DNA of 64,000 nucleotides from Microbacterium salsuginis (lineage in GTDB: Bacteria; Actinomycetota; Actinomycetes; Actinomycetales; Microbacteriaceae), in the NCBI RefSeq assembly GCF_012524205.1, contig NZ_JABACI010000005.1, forward strand, positions 1 through 64,000, given 5' to 3'. The notes beneath the pieces were generated by a model. It had not been told where the DNA came from, did no database searches, and saw only the letters and a program-made list of their open reading frames with translations. The translations under genes were made by a program, and so were the position numbers. Of this stretch, positions 6,873 to 14,800 are shown piece after piece (position 1 is the stretch's first letter; each line of letters begins with the position of its first letter).

Positions 6873-8546
6873 TCAGCGCGACAGCGCCATGCGCAGGGTG
6901 TCGAGGCCGACGCCTCCGATGTCGAGCGCGCGCTTGTGGAACCGCTTGATCGAGAAGTCAGCGCCTTCGCGCTCGGCGACCTCGTCGCGCAACTGCTCCC
7001 AGATGCGCTGGCCCACCTTGTACGAAGGCGCCTGGCCCGGCCAGCCGAGATAGCGGTTGACCTCGAAGGTGACGAACTCGTCCGACATGTTGACGTTGTG
7101 GCGCATGAACTCAAGAGCGAAGTCGGCGTCCCAGGTGCCTTCGCCATCGGGCCGCTGCTTCTCGAGGTGCACACCGATGTCGAGCACGACGCGTGCGGCA
7201 CGCATGCGCTGGCCGTCGAGCATGCCCAGCCGGTCGGCGGGGTCGTCGAGGTAGCCCAGCTTCTCCATGAGGCGCTCGGCGTAGAGCGCCCACCCCTCGG
7301 CATGCCCCGACGTGCCGCCGAGCAGGCGACGGTACGAGTTGAGCTGCGCGCGGTTGTAGACGGCCTGAGCGATCTGCAGGTGATGGCCGGGAACGCCTTC
7401 GTGGTACACCGTGGTGAGCTCCCGCCACGTGTCGAAGTCCTCGACGCCCTCGGGAACCGACCACCACATGCGGCCCGGGCGCGAGAAGTCGTCGGTCGGG
7501 CCCGTGTAGTAGATGCCGCCTTCCTTCGTCGGCGCGATCATGCACTCCAGGCGGCGGATGGGCTCCGGGATGTCGAAGTGGGTGCGGCCCAGTTCGGCCA
7601 CGGCGCGATCGCTGGTCTCCTGCATCCACTTCTGCAGCGCCTCGGTGCCGTGCAGCTTGCGGCTCGCGTCCTGCTCGAGGAAGGCGACGGCCTCTTCCAC
7701 GGACGCGCCGGGCTTGATCTCGTTCGCGATCGACTCCTGCTCGGCCACCATGCGGGCGAGCTCCTCGACGCCCCACTCGTAGGTCTCGTCGAGGTCGACC
7801 GTCGCCCCGAGGAAGCGACGCGAGTGCAGCGCATACAGCTCACGACCGACGGCATCCTTCTCGGCTGCGGCGGGCGCCAGTTCGGACGACAGGAACTGCG
7901 CCAGCGTGTCGTACGCGACGCGGGCAGCGTTGGCGTTGTCGGCCAGATCGCGGGCGAGGGATGCCGGGAGCTGGCCCTCGTCCGGAGCAGCATCCGCCGC
8001 GAACGAGGCGAAGAACCCCCCGTCCTCGGTGTACCGGGCGATCTGCGTGACTACCTCGACCACCTGCCGCCGGGCAGGGACGACACCGCGGGCGATTCCC
8101 TCGCGCAGCGACTCGACGTACCCGTCGATCGCACCCGAGACCGCGCCGAGGCGAGTGGCGATGACCGACCAGTCGTCCGCCGAGGCGGTCGGCATCAGGT
8201 CGAACACCTGGCGGATGTTCTGCGCGTGCGACGCGATCACATTGAGGTCGCGCAGGTGCCACTGGGCGTCGTGCAGGTCGATCCCGAGCTGGATCTCGCG
8301 TGCGAGATCCTCCTGGGTGACGGCGTCGATGTCGTCGACCGGGTCTGCGGCCTTGAGCTCGGTCAGCGTCTTGCGCCCTTCGGCGATGAGCTGCTCCTGG
8401 CCGGCCGGGCTGTAGTCGCCGAAGCGGTCGTTGAACTCGTCACGGCCGATGTAGGTCGCCAGTGTCGGTTCGAGCTCGGCGAGCGTGTCCACCCATGCAT
8501 CGGCGATCTTGTCGATCTGCGTGGGCGTGCGGGTTTCTTCAGTCAT
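6873..8546 (-). CDS. DUF885 family protein, putative metallopeptidase
   Basis: 557 residues, matching the usual 550-600 length of DUF885 proteins. The family signature HEGVPGHHLQ (near residue 378, TVYHEGVPGHHLQIAQ) is intact and resembles a gluzincin zinc-binding motif; a downstream Glu-rich helix (GHAEGWALYAERLMEKLG) probably supplies the third ligand. No signal peptide is visible, so it is probably cytoplasmic. Members are thought to be zinc carboxypeptidase-like enzymes; substrate unknown. ATG 8546 is preceded by TAGGCT and 6 bases, which implies a leaderless mRNA independent of polA upstream. Confidence 0.88.
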   Translation of the reverse strand: MTEETRTPTQIDKIADAWVDTLAELEPTLATYIGRDEFNDRFGDYSPAGQEQLIAEGRKTLTELKAADPVDDIDAVTQEDLAREIQLGIDLHDAQWHLRDLNVIASHAQNIRQVFDLMPTASADDWSVIATRLGAVSGAIDGYVESLREGIARGVVPARRQVVEVVTQIARYTEDGGFFASFAADAAPDEGQLPASLARDLADNANAARVAYDTLAQFLSSELAPAAAEKDAVGRELYALHSRRFLGATVDLDETYEWGVEELARMVAEQESIANEIKPGASVEEAVAFLEQDASRKLHGTEALQKWMQETSDRAVAELGRTHFDIPEPIRRLECMIAPTKEGGIYYTGPTDDFSRPGRMWWSVPEGVEDFDTWRELTTVYHEGVPGHHLQIAQAVYNRAQLNSYRRLLGGTSGHAEGWALYAERLMEKLGYLDDPADRLGMLDGQRMRAARVVLDIGVHLEKQRPDGEGTWDADFALEFMRHNVNMSDEFVTFEVNRYLGWPGQAPSYKVGQRIWEQLRDEVAEREGADFSIKRFHKRALDIGGVGLDTLRMALSR

Positions 8547-8552
8547 GCGTCG

Positions 8553-8558
8553 AGCCTA
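8553..8558 (-). promoter_or_regulatory. -10 hexamer TAGGCT of leaderless promoter (DUF885 gene)
   Basis: Minus-strand TAGGCT, exactly 6 bases before ATG 8546, inside the 77-base gap after polA. Confidence 0.5.
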
Positions 8559-8623
8559 GGGATGACACGGGGTCTCGACAAACGCGCGTCCCGGTCGCAT
8601 CCGGCCGCGACGCCGCGCGGCGC

Positions 8624-11281
8624 TCAGTGGCCGGCCGAGTTCCAGTCTCCGCCTCGCCCGATCTGCACCTCGAGCGGCACCGAGAGCTCCGCCGCATCGC
8701 CCATGCGCTGGCTGACCACCTGCTCCGCGGCATCCCACTCCCCCGGCGCGACTTCGATCACGAGCTCGTCGTGGATCTGCAGCAGCACGCGCGACCGCAT
8801 CTCGCGAGCCGCGAAATCGTCGTGGATGTGGAAGAGGGCGATCTTCATGATGTCGGCGGCACTGCCCTGGATGGGCGCATTCAGTGCCGCGCGTTCGGCG
8901 TTCTCGCGCAGCACGCGATTGGGGCTGGCGAGGTCCGGGAACGGTCGCCGGCGACCGAAGATCGTCTCGGTGTAGCCGTCGATGCGTGCTTGCTCGACCG
9001 AGGAGCGAAGGTAGTCGCGGACGGCGCCGAAGCGAGCGAAGTACTCCATCATGAGCTGCTTGGCCTCGGACTGCTCGATGCGCAGCTGCTTCGAGAGCCC
9101 GAATGCCGAGAGCCCGTAGACGAGTCCGTACGACATGGCCTTGACCTTGGTGCGCATCGCGGGCGTCACGTCTTCGGGCTCGACAGCGAAGACGCGCGCA
9201 CCGACGAACCGGTGGAGGTCCTCCCCTGAGTTGAACGCCTCGATGAGGCCGGGATCCTCCGACAGGTGCGCCATGATGCGCATCTCGATCTGCGAGTAGT
9301 CGGCCGTGAGAAGGGTCTCGTAGCCCTCTCCCACGACGAAGGCGGAGCGGATGCGGCGGCTCTCCTCGGTCCGGATGGGGATGTTCTGCAGATTGGGGTC
9401 GGTGCTCGAGAGGCGGCCGGTCTGGCTGCCGGTCTGCACATAGGTCGTGTGGATGCGGCCGTCGGGTCCGATCGCCGCGTCCCCGCCGATGGCGCTGTCG
9501 AGCGACTCGATGATCTGTCGCAGCTTGGTCGCCTCACGATGCTGCAGGAGGAGGTCGAGGAAGGGGTGAGGATTGGTCTCCTGCAGGTCGGCGAGCACCG
9601 CGGCATCCGTGGAGTACCCGGTCTTGGTCTTGCGGGTCTTGGGCAGCTGCAGCTCGTCGAAGAGAACCTCCTGCAGCTGCTTGGGCGAGCCGAGATTGAC
9701 CTCGCGCCCGATCGCCGTGTACGCAGCCTGCGCGAGGGCATCGGCGCGCTGGGCGAGTTCGCCCGAGAACTCGGCCAGCGTGTCATGCGACACCGCGACC
9801 CCTGCCAGCTCCATGTCGGCAAGCGCCAGGAGCGTGGGCAATTCGATATCGCTGAGCACGGTCGCGACGCTCGGCGCCATCTCGGCCCGCACGGCTTCGG
9901 CCACCCGCAGGATGTACCAGGACAGCTGGCCCGGAGTGGCACCCTCCGTCTCGGGGACGAGCTGCGTGGGATCCGCCTCGGGCAGCTCCTCGTCGAGGTA
10001 CCTGTCGACCAGGTGCGCGAGCGTCTTGTCGGGGAAGCTCGGCCGCAGCAGCCATCCGGCGACGATCACGTCGAACGCGAGCCCGCCGATCGCGAGCCCC
10101 GCGCGCCGCAGCGCCTTGATCTGCGGCTTCGCGTCGCTGAAGACCTTCGGCGCGTCCGAGGCGAGCCATGGAGAGATCGCCTGCTCGACCTCGGCAGTCA
10201 GCGTCGCCTCGACCGCAGAGTCCTTCGTCGCGAAACCCACGCGTCGCGGCAGGCCGCCTTCCACCACGATCGTGACGCCGACGTCGCCGGTCGCACTGCC
10301 GAGCCACGCCACGAGATCGCCCGGCGCCGGCTCCTCGGCTGTCGGCGCCAGCATCGCAGCGGCGGACGTCACGGCCGCCATCTGCTGCTCGATGCCGGCG
10401 AGCTCGGCCACGCGGGGAATGAGCGTCTTGAACTCGAGGCGGGCGAAGATGTCACGCACTGCCTGCGCATCCATGGGCTGCACCTCGAGGTCGCCCGGGC
10501 CGAGAGGCAGCTCGACGTCGGTCATGAGGCGGTTGAGCATGCGGTTGCGCCGGACGTCCTCGACGTGCTCGCGCAGGTTGTTGCCCACGACGCCTTTGAT
10601 GGACTCGGCGCCCTCGAGCAGCGCGTCGAGCGAGCCGAACTGCGTGAGCCACTTGACGGCGGTCTTCTCCCCCACCTTCGGGACACCGGGCAGGTTGTCG
10701 CTGGTCTCGCCCACCAGTGCGGCGATGTCGGGATACTGCTCGGGCGGGACGCCGTACCGCTCGATGACAGCCTGCCGGTCGTAGCGCTTGAGCTGCGACA
10801 CTCCCTGCACGTTGGGGTAGAGCAGGGTGATGTCGTCGTTGACGAGCTGGATCGTGTCGCGATCTCCGGAGCACACGAGAACTCGGAAGCCGTCGGCCGC
10901 CCCTTGTGTGGCGAGCGTCGCGAGGATGTCGTCAGCCTCGATGTCCTCCTGCTGCAGCACCCGGATGCTCATCGCTGCGAGGCAGTCCTGCAGCAGTGGG
11001 ATCTGCCCCTTGAACTCGGACGGCGTCTCGGAACGGTTCGCCTTGTACTCCGGGTACTCACGGCTGCGGAAGGACTGTCGCGATGTGTCGAACGCCACCG
11101 CGAGGTGCGTGGGCTTCTCTGCCTTGATGAGATTGATCAGCATGGCCAGGAATCCGTAGATCCCGTTCGTGTGCTGGCCATCCTTCGTCGAGAAGTTGTC
11201 GACCGGGAGGGCGTAGAAGGCGCGATACGCCAGCGAATGGCCGTCCACGACGAGAAGGGTAGGCTTTGCGGAGTCCGTCAC
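8624..11281 (-). CDS. polA: DNA polymerase I
   Basis: 885 residues, normal for actinobacterial Pol I. Order of domains: 5'-3' exonuclease (about 1-300, with LLVVDGHSLAYRAFYA and the DxD-rich EADDILATLA and VCSGDRDTIQLV), a middle 3'-5' exonuclease-like domain (about 310-500), and the polymerase domain with motif A LLTADYSQIEMRIMAHL, the O-helix K-Y-G motif (RTKVKAMSYGLVYGLSAFG) and motif C LLQIHDELVIEV. The usual DxE catalytic residues of the proofreading domain are not evident, so that domain looks inactive, as known for M. tuberculosis Pol I. It fills gaps in replication and excision repair. GTG 11281 follows TAGGCT by 6 bases. Confidence 0.97.
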   Translation of the reverse strand: MTDSAKPTLLVVDGHSLAYRAFYALPVDNFSTKDGQHTNGIYGFLAMLINLIKAEKPTHLAVAFDTSRQSFRSREYPEYKANRSETPSEFKGQIPLLQDCLAAMSIRVLQQEDIEADDILATLATQGAADGFRVLVCSGDRDTIQLVNDDITLLYPNVQGVSQLKRYDRQAVIERYGVPPEQYPDIAALVGETSDNLPGVPKVGEKTAVKWLTQFGSLDALLEGAESIKGVVGNNLREHVEDVRRNRMLNRLMTDVELPLGPGDLEVQPMDAQAVRDIFARLEFKTLIPRVAELAGIEQQMAAVTSAAAMLAPTAEEPAPGDLVAWLGSATGDVGVTIVVEGGLPRRVGFATKDSAVEATLTAEVEQAISPWLASDAPKVFSDAKPQIKALRRAGLAIGGLAFDVIVAGWLLRPSFPDKTLAHLVDRYLDEELPEADPTQLVPETEGATPGQLSWYILRVAEAVRAEMAPSVATVLSDIELPTLLALADMELAGVAVSHDTLAEFSGELAQRADALAQAAYTAIGREVNLGSPKQLQEVLFDELQLPKTRKTKTGYSTDAAVLADLQETNPHPFLDLLLQHREATKLRQIIESLDSAIGGDAAIGPDGRIHTTYVQTGSQTGRLSSTDPNLQNIPIRTEESRRIRSAFVVGEGYETLLTADYSQIEMRIMAHLSEDPGLIEAFNSGEDLHRFVGARVFAVEPEDVTPAMRTKVKAMSYGLVYGLSAFGLSKQLRIEQSEAKQLMMEYFARFGAVRDYLRSSVEQARIDGYTETIFGRRRPFPDLASPNRVLRENAERAALNAPIQGSAADIMKIALFHIHDDFAAREMRSRVLLQIHDELVIEVAPGEWDAAEQVVSQRMGDAAELSVPLEVQIGRGGDWNSAGH

Positions 11282-11287
11282 CCTGCA

Positions 11288-11293
11288 AGCCTA
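11288..11293 (-). promoter_or_regulatory. -10 hexamer TAGGCT of leaderless polA promoter
   Basis: Minus-strand TAGGCT, 6 bases before GTG 11281, in the divergent gap with the thioesterase gene. Confidence 0.5.
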
Positions 11294-11350
11294 GCCAGGC
11301 CCGCGGACAGCCAGATCGCCCCCACGACGTGCAAGACCCGAAGGTGCCGC

Positions 11351-11782
11351 ATGCCCGAACAGTCCGTCTCCCACCAGAACGCGCTGGAGTGGGCGCTCGG
11401 GCGAGGACTCGGCGCACTCGCGGAGCGCATGGGGTTCGAATGGCTCGAATTCACGCCCGAGCGGGCCGTCGCGCGCATGCCGGTCGAGGGCAACACGCAG
11501 CCGGTCGGACTCTTCCACGGCGGGGCCTACGTCGTGCTGGGCGAGTCTCTCGGATCGATGCACGCCAACTATCACGCCGGCCCCGGCAGGCTCGCAGTGG
11601 GCGTCGACATCAACGCGACCCACACTCGTTCGGCGACCAGCGGCTACGTCACCGGCGTCTGCACGCCGGTGCACATCGGCCGCAGCATCGCGGTGCACGA
11701 GATCGTCGTGTCCGACGATCAGGGCCGGCGCTGCTCGACGGTCCGCATCACCAACCACATCAAGACACTCCCCCAGACATGA
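11351..11782 (+). CDS. PaaI-family hotdog-fold thioesterase
   Basis: 143 residues, typical for the family. The active-site region VGLFHGGAYVVLGESLGSMHA has the HGG motif and, four turns later, the Glu/Asp of the catalytic helix; a second conserved block is VGVDINATHTRSA. These enzymes hydrolyse aryl- or acyl-CoA thioesters in the cytoplasm. Menaquinone synthesis (DHNA-CoA) and phenylacetate turnover are both possible roles and the sequence does not choose. ATG 11351 has GAAGG 6 bases upstream. It is divergent from polA and convergent with pdtaR. Confidence 0.87.
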   Translation: MPEQSVSHQNALEWALGRGLGALAERMGFEWLEFTPERAVARMPVEGNTQPVGLFHGGAYVVLGESLGSMHANYHAGPGRLAVGVDINATHTRSATSGYVTGVCTPVHIGRSIAVHEIVVSDDQGRRCSTVRITNHIKTLPQT

Positions 11783-11783
11783 A

Positions 11784-11817
11784 CGAAGCGGATGCCCCGG
11801 CCGGGGCATCCGCTTCG
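11784..11817. terminator. Bidirectional terminator hairpin between thioesterase and pdtaR
   Basis: Perfect 17-bp inverted repeat with no loop bases (CGAAGCGGATGCCCCGG and its complement), starting 2 bases past the thioesterase stop. Downstream on the plus strand a TCTTTTT run begins at about 11823. It contains the recurrent GGATGC/GCATCC hexamer. Confidence 0.85.
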
Positions 11818-11829
11818 TCGAAGTCTTTT

Positions 11830-12450
11830 TCAGCCCTTCTTGGGCGCGAGCTGCTCGATGATCGCCTTCGCGACGTCCTGCATGGTGAGACGGCGGTCCA
11901 TGGACGCCTTCTGGATCCAGCGGAACGCCTCGGGCTCGGACAGGCCCATCTTCTCGTTGAGGAGGCCCTTCGCGCGGTCGACGAGCTTGCGGGTCTCGAA
12001 GCGCTCGACCATGTCGGCGACCTCGGCCTCGAGCGTGATGATCTGCTCGTAGCGAGCCAGGGCGATCTCGATCGCGGGCAGCAGGTCGTTCGGCGTGAAC
12101 GGCTTGACGACGTATGCCAGCGCCCCTGCCTCGCTCGCGCGCTCGACGAGCTCCTTCTGGCTGAAGGCGGTGAGCAGCACGACGGGGGCGATGTGGTTCT
12201 TGCTGAGCTTCTCGGCGGCCGAGATGCCGTCGAGCTGCGGCATCTTGACGTCCATGATGACGAGGTCGGGACGCAGCTCGGTGGCCAGTGCCACCGCGGT
12301 CTCGCCGTCGCCTGCCTCTCCGACGACGTCGAAGCCGTTGTCGCGGAGGATCTCGACGATGTCGAGTCGGATCAGCGATTCGTCCTCGGCCACCACGACA
12401 CGACGTGGGGTGGAAGCCGTCGATGCGGCGGTCTGCTCCTGCTCAGTCAC
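11830..12450 (-). CDS. pdtaR: ANTAR-domain response regulator (PdtaR-like)
   Basis: 206 residues. The receiver domain (about 15-130) has the acidic pair in VVVAEDESLIRLD, the phospho-acceptor Asp in LVIMDVKMPQLDG and the conserved Lys in AYVVKPF. A C-terminal ANTAR domain (FETRKLVDRAKGLLNEKMGL... to AIIEQLAPKKG) binds two-loop RNA hairpins to prevent termination. This is the layout of M. tuberculosis Rv1626 (PdtaR), controlled by the kinase PdtaS; no kinase is in this window. GTG 12450 is chosen because TAGGAT lies 6 bases before it; the ATG at 12453 is only 3 bases from that hexamer. Confidence 0.93.
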   Translation of the reverse strand: MTEQEQTAASTASTPRRVVVAEDESLIRLDIVEILRDNGFDVVGEAGDGETAVALATELRPDLVIMDVKMPQLDGISAAEKLSKNHIAPVVLLTAFSQKELVERASEAGALAYVVKPFTPNDLLPAIEIALARYEQIITLEAEVADMVERFETRKLVDRAKGLLNEKMGLSEPEAFRWIQKASMDRRLTMQDVAKAIIEQLAPKKG

Positions 12451-12456
12451 CATTGA

Positions 12457-12462
12457 ATCCTA
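12457..12462 (-). promoter_or_regulatory. -10 hexamer TAGGAT of leaderless pdtaR promoter
   Basis: Minus-strand TAGGAT followed by TCAATG and then GTG 12450. The spacing fits transcription starting at the GTG. Confidence 0.5.
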
Positions 12463-12498
12463 CGGTATGGTCGTTCGCGGACGCGCCGCGAGGCGCCG

Positions 12499-12581
12499 GC
12501 CGGTGTGGCGGAATGGCAGACGCGACCGACTCAAACTCGGTTGCCCGAAAGGGCGTGTGGGTTCGACTCCCACCACCGGCA
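12499..12581 (+). tRNA. tRNA-Leu (anticodon CAA)
   Basis: 83-base class II tRNA. The 7-bp acceptor stem pairs GCCGGTG with CACCGGC; discriminator A at 12581. The anticodon arm CCGA-CTCAAAC-TCGG shows CAA, reading UUG. The variable arm TTGCCCGAAAGGGCG forms its own hairpin and the T arm is GTGGGTTCGACTCCCAC. CCA is not encoded. The 3' end lies inside a long inverted repeat and is duplicated twice downstream. Confidence 0.95.
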
Positions 12582-12630
12582 CGAGAAAGGGGAAGCCGCC
12601 CGAAGGGTGCCTTCCCCTTTCTCGTGCCGG
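12576..12630 (+). terminator. Perfect 20-bp inverted repeat overlapping the tRNA-Leu 3' end
   Basis: Arms at 12576-12595 and 12611-12630 are perfectly complementary and enclose a 15-base loop that itself can form CGCCC/GGGTG pairs. The left arm includes the last 6 bases of the tRNA, so the hairpin and the acceptor stem compete. It is probably the tRNA terminator. Confidence 0.7.
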
Positions 12631-12676
12631 TCGAGGGCTTGGGAAGAGCGCGCTTGTGGGTGGGCCCACGCGGCCA

Positions 12677-12710
12677 GAGGCTCCGCGCGACGCGCCGGCG
12701 GCGCGTGGAG
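12677..12710. repeat. Dispersed REP-like repeat, copy 1
   Basis: A 34-bp sequence starting GAGGCTCCGCGCGACGC and ending GGCGCGTGGAG. It matches 63399-63432 with 2 mismatches in the same orientation. Its ends (CTCCGCGC and GCGCGTGGAG) are imperfectly complementary, so it can fold. Here it is intergenic. Confidence 0.8.
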
Positions 12711-12722
12711 GGGCCGTGGGGA

Positions 12723-12776
12723 CGACTCCCACCACCGGCACGAGAAGGCCGTGGGGAGGACTCCCCCACCGGCACC
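12723..12776 (+). repeat. Two truncated repeats of the tRNA-Leu 3' end
   Basis: 12723-12746 repeats 24 bases of 12564-12587 exactly (T-arm, acceptor 3' strand and flank). A second, more diverged copy lies at 12758-12776 (GGACTCCCCCACCGGCACC). Neither has a D arm or anticodon arm, so neither is a tRNA gene. Confidence 0.8.
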
Positions 12777-12788
12777 GTCATGACAGCG

Positions 12789-12823
12789 ATGAGCGAATGC
12801 CCCGGGGCGGGGCATCCGCTCAT
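12789..12823 (-). terminator. Hairpin downstream of the SHOCT gene
   Basis: Stem of 7 + 7 bp (ATGAGCG...CGCTCAT and ATGCCCC...GGGGCAT) with one mismatch and a 5-base loop, 12 bases past the SHOCT stop. Confidence 0.7.
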
Positions 12824-12834
12824 GTCATCGGCGG

Positions 12835-13227
12835 TTACGCGCCGAAGTACTGGTTTCCGAGCGCCTTGCTCTTGAGGGCGTCGAACTCGCCCTGTGAGAT
12901 CGTGCCGGCGTCCAGGAGCGCCTTGGCCTTGGCGATGTCGTCCGCGGGGCTCGCCGAAGCAGCCGGGCGGTAGTCGTCCGACTCGGGCACCACTCCACGG
13001 CGGTAGAACTGCGCGCGCTGAGCCATGCCCTTGCCGCGGGCGATGATGTAGATCAGCGCCGTGAGGAACGGTACGAACACCAGCGCGATGATCCACAGCG
13101 CCTTGAACCAGCCGTTGAGCGCGTGGTCGCGGAACAGGTCCGTGATGATCACGATCACCACGTACAGGTACGCGATGAAATAGAAGCTCCACAGCAGGAA
13201 CCAGAACAGTTCACCGAAGAAGGACAT
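12835..13227 (-). CDS. Membrane protein with phospholipase D-nuclease N-terminal-like and SHOCT domains
   Basis: 130 residues from ATG 13227. Two transmembrane helices at the N-terminus (FFGELFWFLLWSFYFIAYLYVVIVIITDLF and WFKALWIIALVFVPFLTALIYIIA) form a PLDc_N-like module, then a linker, then a SHOCT motif at the end (DDIAKAKALLDAGTISQGEFDALKSKALG). SHOCT is a short oligomerisation or membrane-anchoring motif; the function of the whole protein is unknown. GAAAGG lies about 8 bases before ATG 13227, better placed than for the in-frame GTG at 13236. It follows pyk but a strong terminator separates them. Confidence 0.82.
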   Translation of the reverse strand: MSFFGELFWFLLWSFYFIAYLYVVIVIITDLFRDHALNGWFKALWIIALVFVPFLTALIYIIARGKGMAQRAQFYRRGVVPESDDYRPAASASPADDIAKAKALLDAGTISQGEFDALKSKALGNQYFGA

Positions 13228-13249
13228 CGGCGTCACCTTTCACAGAGAA

Positions 13250-13288
13250 CGGGAGGGTGCGACCCACAGTAGTGGTCGCACCCTCCCG
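13250..13288 (-). terminator. pyk terminator
   Basis: Perfect 15-bp stem (CGGGAGGGTGCGACC and its complement) with a 9-base loop, 13 bases past the pyk stop. Confidence 0.85.
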
Positions 13289-13301
13289 TCCGAAGGAGCC
13301 G

Positions 13302-14750
13302 TCAGTCCCGTGTCTTGTAGATCGGGGCCTTGCCGTGGACGGCGTCGCCCACCTTGTGGATGCGGATGTCGTTCGTCGAGCCGATGATTCCGGGAGGCGA
13401 TCCCGAGATCACGACGACCTTGTCGCCGACCTTCGCGAGGTCGTTCGACAGCAGGTAGTCGTCGACCTGGATGAACATCAGGTCGGTGTGGGCGACGTGC
13501 TCGACGAGGGTCGAGCGCACGCCCCACGTGAGAGCCATGCGGCGGCGGATCGCCGGATCGGGAGCGAAGCCGATCATGGGGATGCGGGGACGCAGGCGCG
13601 ACATGCGACGCGCCGTGTCGCCGGACTCGGTGAAGATGCAGAGGTACTTCGCCTCGACGAACTCCGCGACCTCCATGGCGGCCAGCGTGATGGCGCCGCC
13701 CTGAGTGCGCGGCTTCGTGGTGAGCGGCAGGATGCGCTCGAGGCCGTGCTCCTCGGTCGAGTTGATGATGCGGGCCATCGTCTCCACCACGATGACCGGG
13801 TACTTGCCGACGCTGGTCTCGCCCGACAGCATCACCGCGTCGGCGCCGTCGAGCACCGCGTTGGCGACGTCACTGGTCTCGGCGCGCGTGGGAACCGGGT
13901 TCTCGATCATCGACTCGAGCATCTGCGTCGCGACGATGACCGGCTTGGCCATGCGCCGGCACAGCTCGACCGCGCGCTTCTGGACGATCGGCACCGCCTC
14001 CAGCGGAAGCTCCACGCCCAGGTCGCCGCGGGCGACCATGATGCCGTCGAACGCGTCGATGATCTCTTCGAGGTTGTCGACCGCCTGCGGCTTCTCGATC
14101 TTCGCGATGACCGGGACGTGACGTCCCTCTTCGGCCATGATCACGTGGACGCGCTGGACGTCCTTGGCGCTGCGGACGAACGACAGCGCGATGATGTCGG
14201 CTCCCGCCTGCAGGCCCCAGCGCAGATCCGCTTCGTCCTTCTCGGACAGTGCCGGGACGTTGACGGCGACGCCGGGCAGGTTGATGCCCTTGTTGTTCGA
14301 CACCGGGCCGCCCACGATGACCTTCGTGGTGACGACCGTGCCGTCGGTCTCGACGACCTCGACGCGGACCTTGCCGTCGTCGATGAGCAGGAAGTCGCCC
14401 GGTTTGACGTCGTTCGGAAGACCCTTGAAGGTCGTGCCGACGATCTCCTTGGTGCCGAGGATGTCCTCGGTGGTGATCTTGAAGATGTCGCCGGCGGCGA
14501 GCTCGTGGGGTCCGTTCTCGAACTTGCCGAGGCGGATCTTGGGGCCCTGCAGGTCGACCAGGATCGCGACCGCGCGGCCGGCGTCATCCGCGGCCTTGCG
14601 TACGTTGGCGAAGTTGTTGTCGTGGACCGAGTAGTCCCCGTGGCTCAGGTTGAATCGGGCCACATCCACGCCGGCGTCGATGATCGCGCGGACCATCTCA
14701 TACGTCGACGTGGCGGGTCCCAGGGTGGCGACGATCTTGGCGCGTCTCAT
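13302..14750 (-). CDS. pyk: Pyruvate kinase
   Basis: 482 residues from ATG 14750, the usual length. It transfers phosphate from phosphoenolpyruvate to ADP, the last step of glycolysis, in the cytoplasm. Visible features: start MRRAKIVATLGPATS, substrate-binding RFNLSHG near residue 32, IAKIEKPQAVDNLEEI with the essential Lys, MVARGDLGVELP, ATQMLESMIENPVPTRAE (the pyruvate kinase signature), and GETSVGKYP. The A, B and C domains are all complete. It ends the gltB-gltD-pyk run, 50 bases after gltD, and is followed by its own terminator. Confidence 0.97.
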   Translation of the reverse strand: MRRAKIVATLGPATSTYEMVRAIIDAGVDVARFNLSHGDYSVHDNNFANVRKAADDAGRAVAILVDLQGPKIRLGKFENGPHELAAGDIFKITTEDILGTKEIVGTTFKGLPNDVKPGDFLLIDDGKVRVEVVETDGTVVTTKVIVGGPVSNNKGINLPGVAVNVPALSEKDEADLRWGLQAGADIIALSFVRSAKDVQRVHVIMAEEGRHVPVIAKIEKPQAVDNLEEIIDAFDGIMVARGDLGVELPLEAVPIVQKRAVELCRRMAKPVIVATQMLESMIENPVPTRAETSDVANAVLDGADAVMLSGETSVGKYPVIVVETMARIINSTEEHGLERILPLTTKPRTQGGAITLAAMEVAEFVEAKYLCIFTESGDTARRMSRLRPRIPMIGFAPDPAIRRRMALTWGVRSTLVEHVAHTDLMFIQVDDYLLSNDLAKVGDKVVVISGSPPGIIGSTNDIRIHKVGDAVHGKAPIYKTRD

Positions 14751-14800
14751 CCGTGGTTTTTCTCCGGGTGGGTGTGAAGGTGGCGAATGCCTCGGCCAGC

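Noticed and set aside
12723..12776. Further tRNA genes after tRNA-Leu
   Set aside because: Only the T-arm and acceptor end are present; there is no D arm, anticodon arm or 5' acceptor strand.
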